NCBI GenBank assembly: GCA_031425695.1
Contig: JANPJV010000105.1
Coordinates: 1-6,507, forward strand
Reading direction: 5' to 3'
DNA length: 6,507 bases
Source: JANPJV01 sp031425695
GTDB taxonomy: Bacteria; Pseudomonadota; Gammaproteobacteria; Xanthomonadales; SZUA-5
In this document: one piece after another, positions 5,477-6,507 of the stretch
Layout of the letters: each line of letters starts with the position of its first letter
Numbering within the stretch: the first letter of the stretch is position 1
Translations under genes and position numbers: made by a program
The notes under the pieces: model-generated
Database searches by the model: none
What the model saw: only the letters and a program-made list of their open reading frames with translations
Told to the model about the DNA's origin: nothing

Positions 5477-5977
5477 CTACTTTTGCAGTGCCACACCCGG
5501 CAATCGCAGCATCAGCGTCAACGGGTGTAAGGTCGACGCCTGAAAGCCATGGTGTTCGTAGAACTGTCGCGCTCGGTCGTGGAGTGCGTGGACAAGAAGC
5601 GCACGGACACCAGCCTCCTGCGAAACCATCACGGCGCGGTGGACTGCATCCTGCAGCATCGCGGCGCCGAGTTGGATGCCCTGAGCTTGCCGATCGACCG
5701 CAAGCCGCGCGAGAACGATCACCGGCACCGGGTCGGGCATGTTGCGCCGCACCGCGCCTGTCGCCAGTTCGTGCGAAACGGCACCGGCGCTCAGAGCGTA
5801 GTAACCAAAAACTTGTGGGTCTTGATCGGTAACCACGAAGGTGCGGCTCGCCCCCGTCAACTGGTTGGGCCGCGCTCTCCGCTTCAGCCATTCGTCCAGA
5901 CTGCGTTCTCCGCAGTCGAATGCATCGAGCGCGTGGCGATCGTCCAGCGGTTGCGGCGCCCTCAGCCGCAGGCTCAT
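5477..5977 (-). CDS. GNAT acetyltransferase toxin, TacT-type
   Basis: A 166-residue GNAT-fold protein, the usual length for TacT/AtaT-type toxins. These acetylate the amino group of aminoacyl-tRNA using acetyl-CoA and so block translation; which tRNA is used here cannot be read from sequence. N-terminal FDCGERSLDEWLKRRA (20-35) is the typical substrate-side helix. LARLAVDRQAQGIQLGAAML (89-108) is the acetyl-CoA-binding strand and loop; the second glycine of the classic Q/R-x-x-G-x-G is replaced by Gln102, as I recall in part of this family. GVRALLVHAL (123-132) and RQFYEHHGF (137-145) follow, with Tyr140 at the expected catalytic position. The ATG overlaps the antitoxin stop codon as ATGA, indicating translational coupling. 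The frame and motifs are intact, so the toxin is probably active and must be held by its antitoxin. A plain metabolic GNAT is unlikely given the neighbour. Confidence 0.92.
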   Translation of the reverse strand: MSLRLRAPQPLDDRHALDAFDCGERSLDEWLKRRARPNQLTGASRTFVVTDQDPQVFGYYALSAGAVSHELATGAVRRNMPDPVPVIVLARLAVDRQAQGIQLGAAMLQDAVHRAVMVSQEAGVRALLVHALHDRARQFYEHHGFQASTLHPLTLMLRLPGVALQK

Positions 5978-6246
5978 ACCGGACTTTCACTCCAGGGCGC
6001 CTTCACCGCCATCAGGCGTTCGAGACCAGGATTGGGCGAGGGAGGACCATCGAGCAAAGCCATGAAATGCTTGAATCGATCGTCTTGCAGACGGAAAAAA
6101 ACCTGATCCAGCACAACGGACTGAGCGCGCTCGCAGGCGGCTTCCAGCATGAAATCCGAGCGGTTCTTGCCCAAGAGAGCAGCAGCATGATCGATCAGAT
6201 CCCGCTGCTCAGGCAGCGCCCGCAAATTGATCGCTGCATCGCGCAT
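5974..6246 (-). CDS. DUF1778 ribbon-helix-helix antitoxin, TacA-type
   Basis: A 90-residue antitoxin. Residues 4-41 form the ribbon-helix-helix DNA-binding part: strand AAINLRALPEQ, helix RDLIDHAAALLG, then NRSDFMLEAACERA. The C-terminal segment (about 47-86), with FRLQDDRFKHFMALLD, PPSPNPGLERLM and KAPW, is the usual toxin-neutralising region, which in TacA wraps the GNAT toxin and blocks its active site. GGAGG at 6252-6256 stands 5 bases before the ATG at 6246, a strong ribosome-binding site that suits an antitoxin made in excess. The gene is first in a two-gene operon with the GNAT toxin, overlapping it by four bases. The protein is expected to repress its own promoter through the inverted repeat just upstream. 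Length and motif order are normal, and no damage is seen. Confidence 0.92.
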   Translation of the reverse strand: MRDAAINLRALPEQRDLIDHAAALLGKNRSDFMLEAACERAQSVVLDQVFFRLQDDRFKHFMALLDGPPSPNPGLERLMAVKAPWSESPV

Positions 6247-6261
6247 CGGTACCTCCGTTGC

Positions 6262-6307
6262 ATGTACAGTGGATACACATCGTCCGCGACGGTGTAGCTG
6301 TTGTCAA
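6262..6307 (-). promoter_or_regulatory. Toxin-antitoxin promoter with candidate operator
   Basis: On the minus strand a perfect -35 box TTGACA (6302-6307) is followed after 17 bases by a weak -10 box GACGAT (6279-6284). Overlapping the expected start is an imperfect inverted repeat, ATGTGTA-TCCAC-TGTACAT (6262-6280), matching at five of seven positions per arm. Its place between the -10 box and the antitoxin ribosome-binding site suits autoregulation by the ribbon-helix-helix antitoxin alone or with the toxin. The operator assignment is inferred from position and symmetry only. Confidence 0.45.
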
Positions 6308-6398
6308 CACGGCCTGCCAGTTGGTTCAGCCAAACTGATGCAAAGAGTGGGTGTCCCAAATTCGGTCGCTGGCGTTGGCTTTTGTCCACTTGCGCCAG

Positions 6399-6500
6399 TT
6401 AGAACATTCCCGCCGAAATCTTCAGTGCTTCGATCTCTTCCGTCGTCGGCAACAGACGCTGCCAGACGCTGCGGAGCGACTGCCGCGTTTGCGCCGGTCG
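6399..6500 (-). pseudogene. Possible C-terminal remnant of an unknown gene
   Basis: A minus-strand frame of 33 codons ends in TAA at 6399-6401 with the peptide SVWQRLLPTTEEIEALKISA, then GMF. About three-quarters of third positions are G or C and the composition looks protein-like, but an in-frame TAG at 6501-6503 cuts it from anything beyond the window and there is no good start codon. Either it is a decayed gene tail or chance. A different minus frame is open from the window edge to 6304 but looks less protein-like. I do not recognise the peptide. Confidence 0.25.
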
Positions 6501-6507
6501 CTAGATG

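Noticed and set aside
5385..5990. Minus-strand frame of 201 codons overlapping the toxin gene
   Set aside because: Out-of-frame shadow of the GNAT toxin, which has clear family motifs.
6391..6410. Possible integron attC core (GTTAGAAC) near the toxin-antitoxin pair
   Set aside because: The core does not fit GTTRRRY and no matching partner core or palindromic arm was found; adjacent genes are not arranged as cassettes.

Overview
The window looks like an accessory stretch of a GC-rich gammaproteobacterial chromosome, most likely Xanthomonadales/Lysobacterales (Rhodanobacteraceae-like). That guess rests on three points read from the sequence and matched from memory, with no database search: a secreted delta-60 repeat protein ending in an IFRNGFEN-type tail, the wreck of a REP-associated (Y1/HUH) transposase of the kind common in that order, and a TacA/TacT-type toxin-antitoxin pair. 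No housekeeping gene is present. Genes are short, mostly on the minus strand, and separated by long non-coding stretches carrying repeats and mobile-element debris.

Left part (1-1105): a tiny secreted peptide gene (127-270, minus) lies behind an Imm10-like immunity protein gene (347-742, minus). No toxin gene is visible. The stretch 743-1105 has no convincing gene. Middle-left (1106-2730): a six-cysteine exported protein of unknown function (1106-1639, minus); a 71-bp inverted-repeat element with GGRTCAGAG ends (1741-1811); then the most unusual gene, an exported protein (1877-2554, minus) with a signal peptide, about 95 very acidic residues, a Pro/Thr linker and a complete C-terminal cold-shock domain. 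Middle-right (2731-4710): a gene-poor divergent intergenic region, then the delta-60 repeat secreted protein (3095-4576, plus), whose base composition looks more AT-rich than its surroundings, followed by a hairpin and a 26-bp direct repeat.

Right part (4712-6507): a roughly 600-bp dead transposable element bounded by GGGACAGTC-type inverted repeats, holding a frameshifted, internally deleted transposase; a perfect palindrome built from a tandem octamer; then a DUF1778 ribbon-helix-helix antitoxin and GNAT toxin operon (6246 down to 5477) with ATGA overlap, a strong ribosome-binding site and an inverted repeat in its promoter. A possible C-terminal remnant of another gene sits at the right edge.

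The only genes that clearly work together are the antitoxin and toxin. The orphan immunity protein, secreted peptides and transposon scars fit a region that gains and loses small defence or competition cargo. The best candidate for something undescribed is the exported acidic cold-shock-domain protein.
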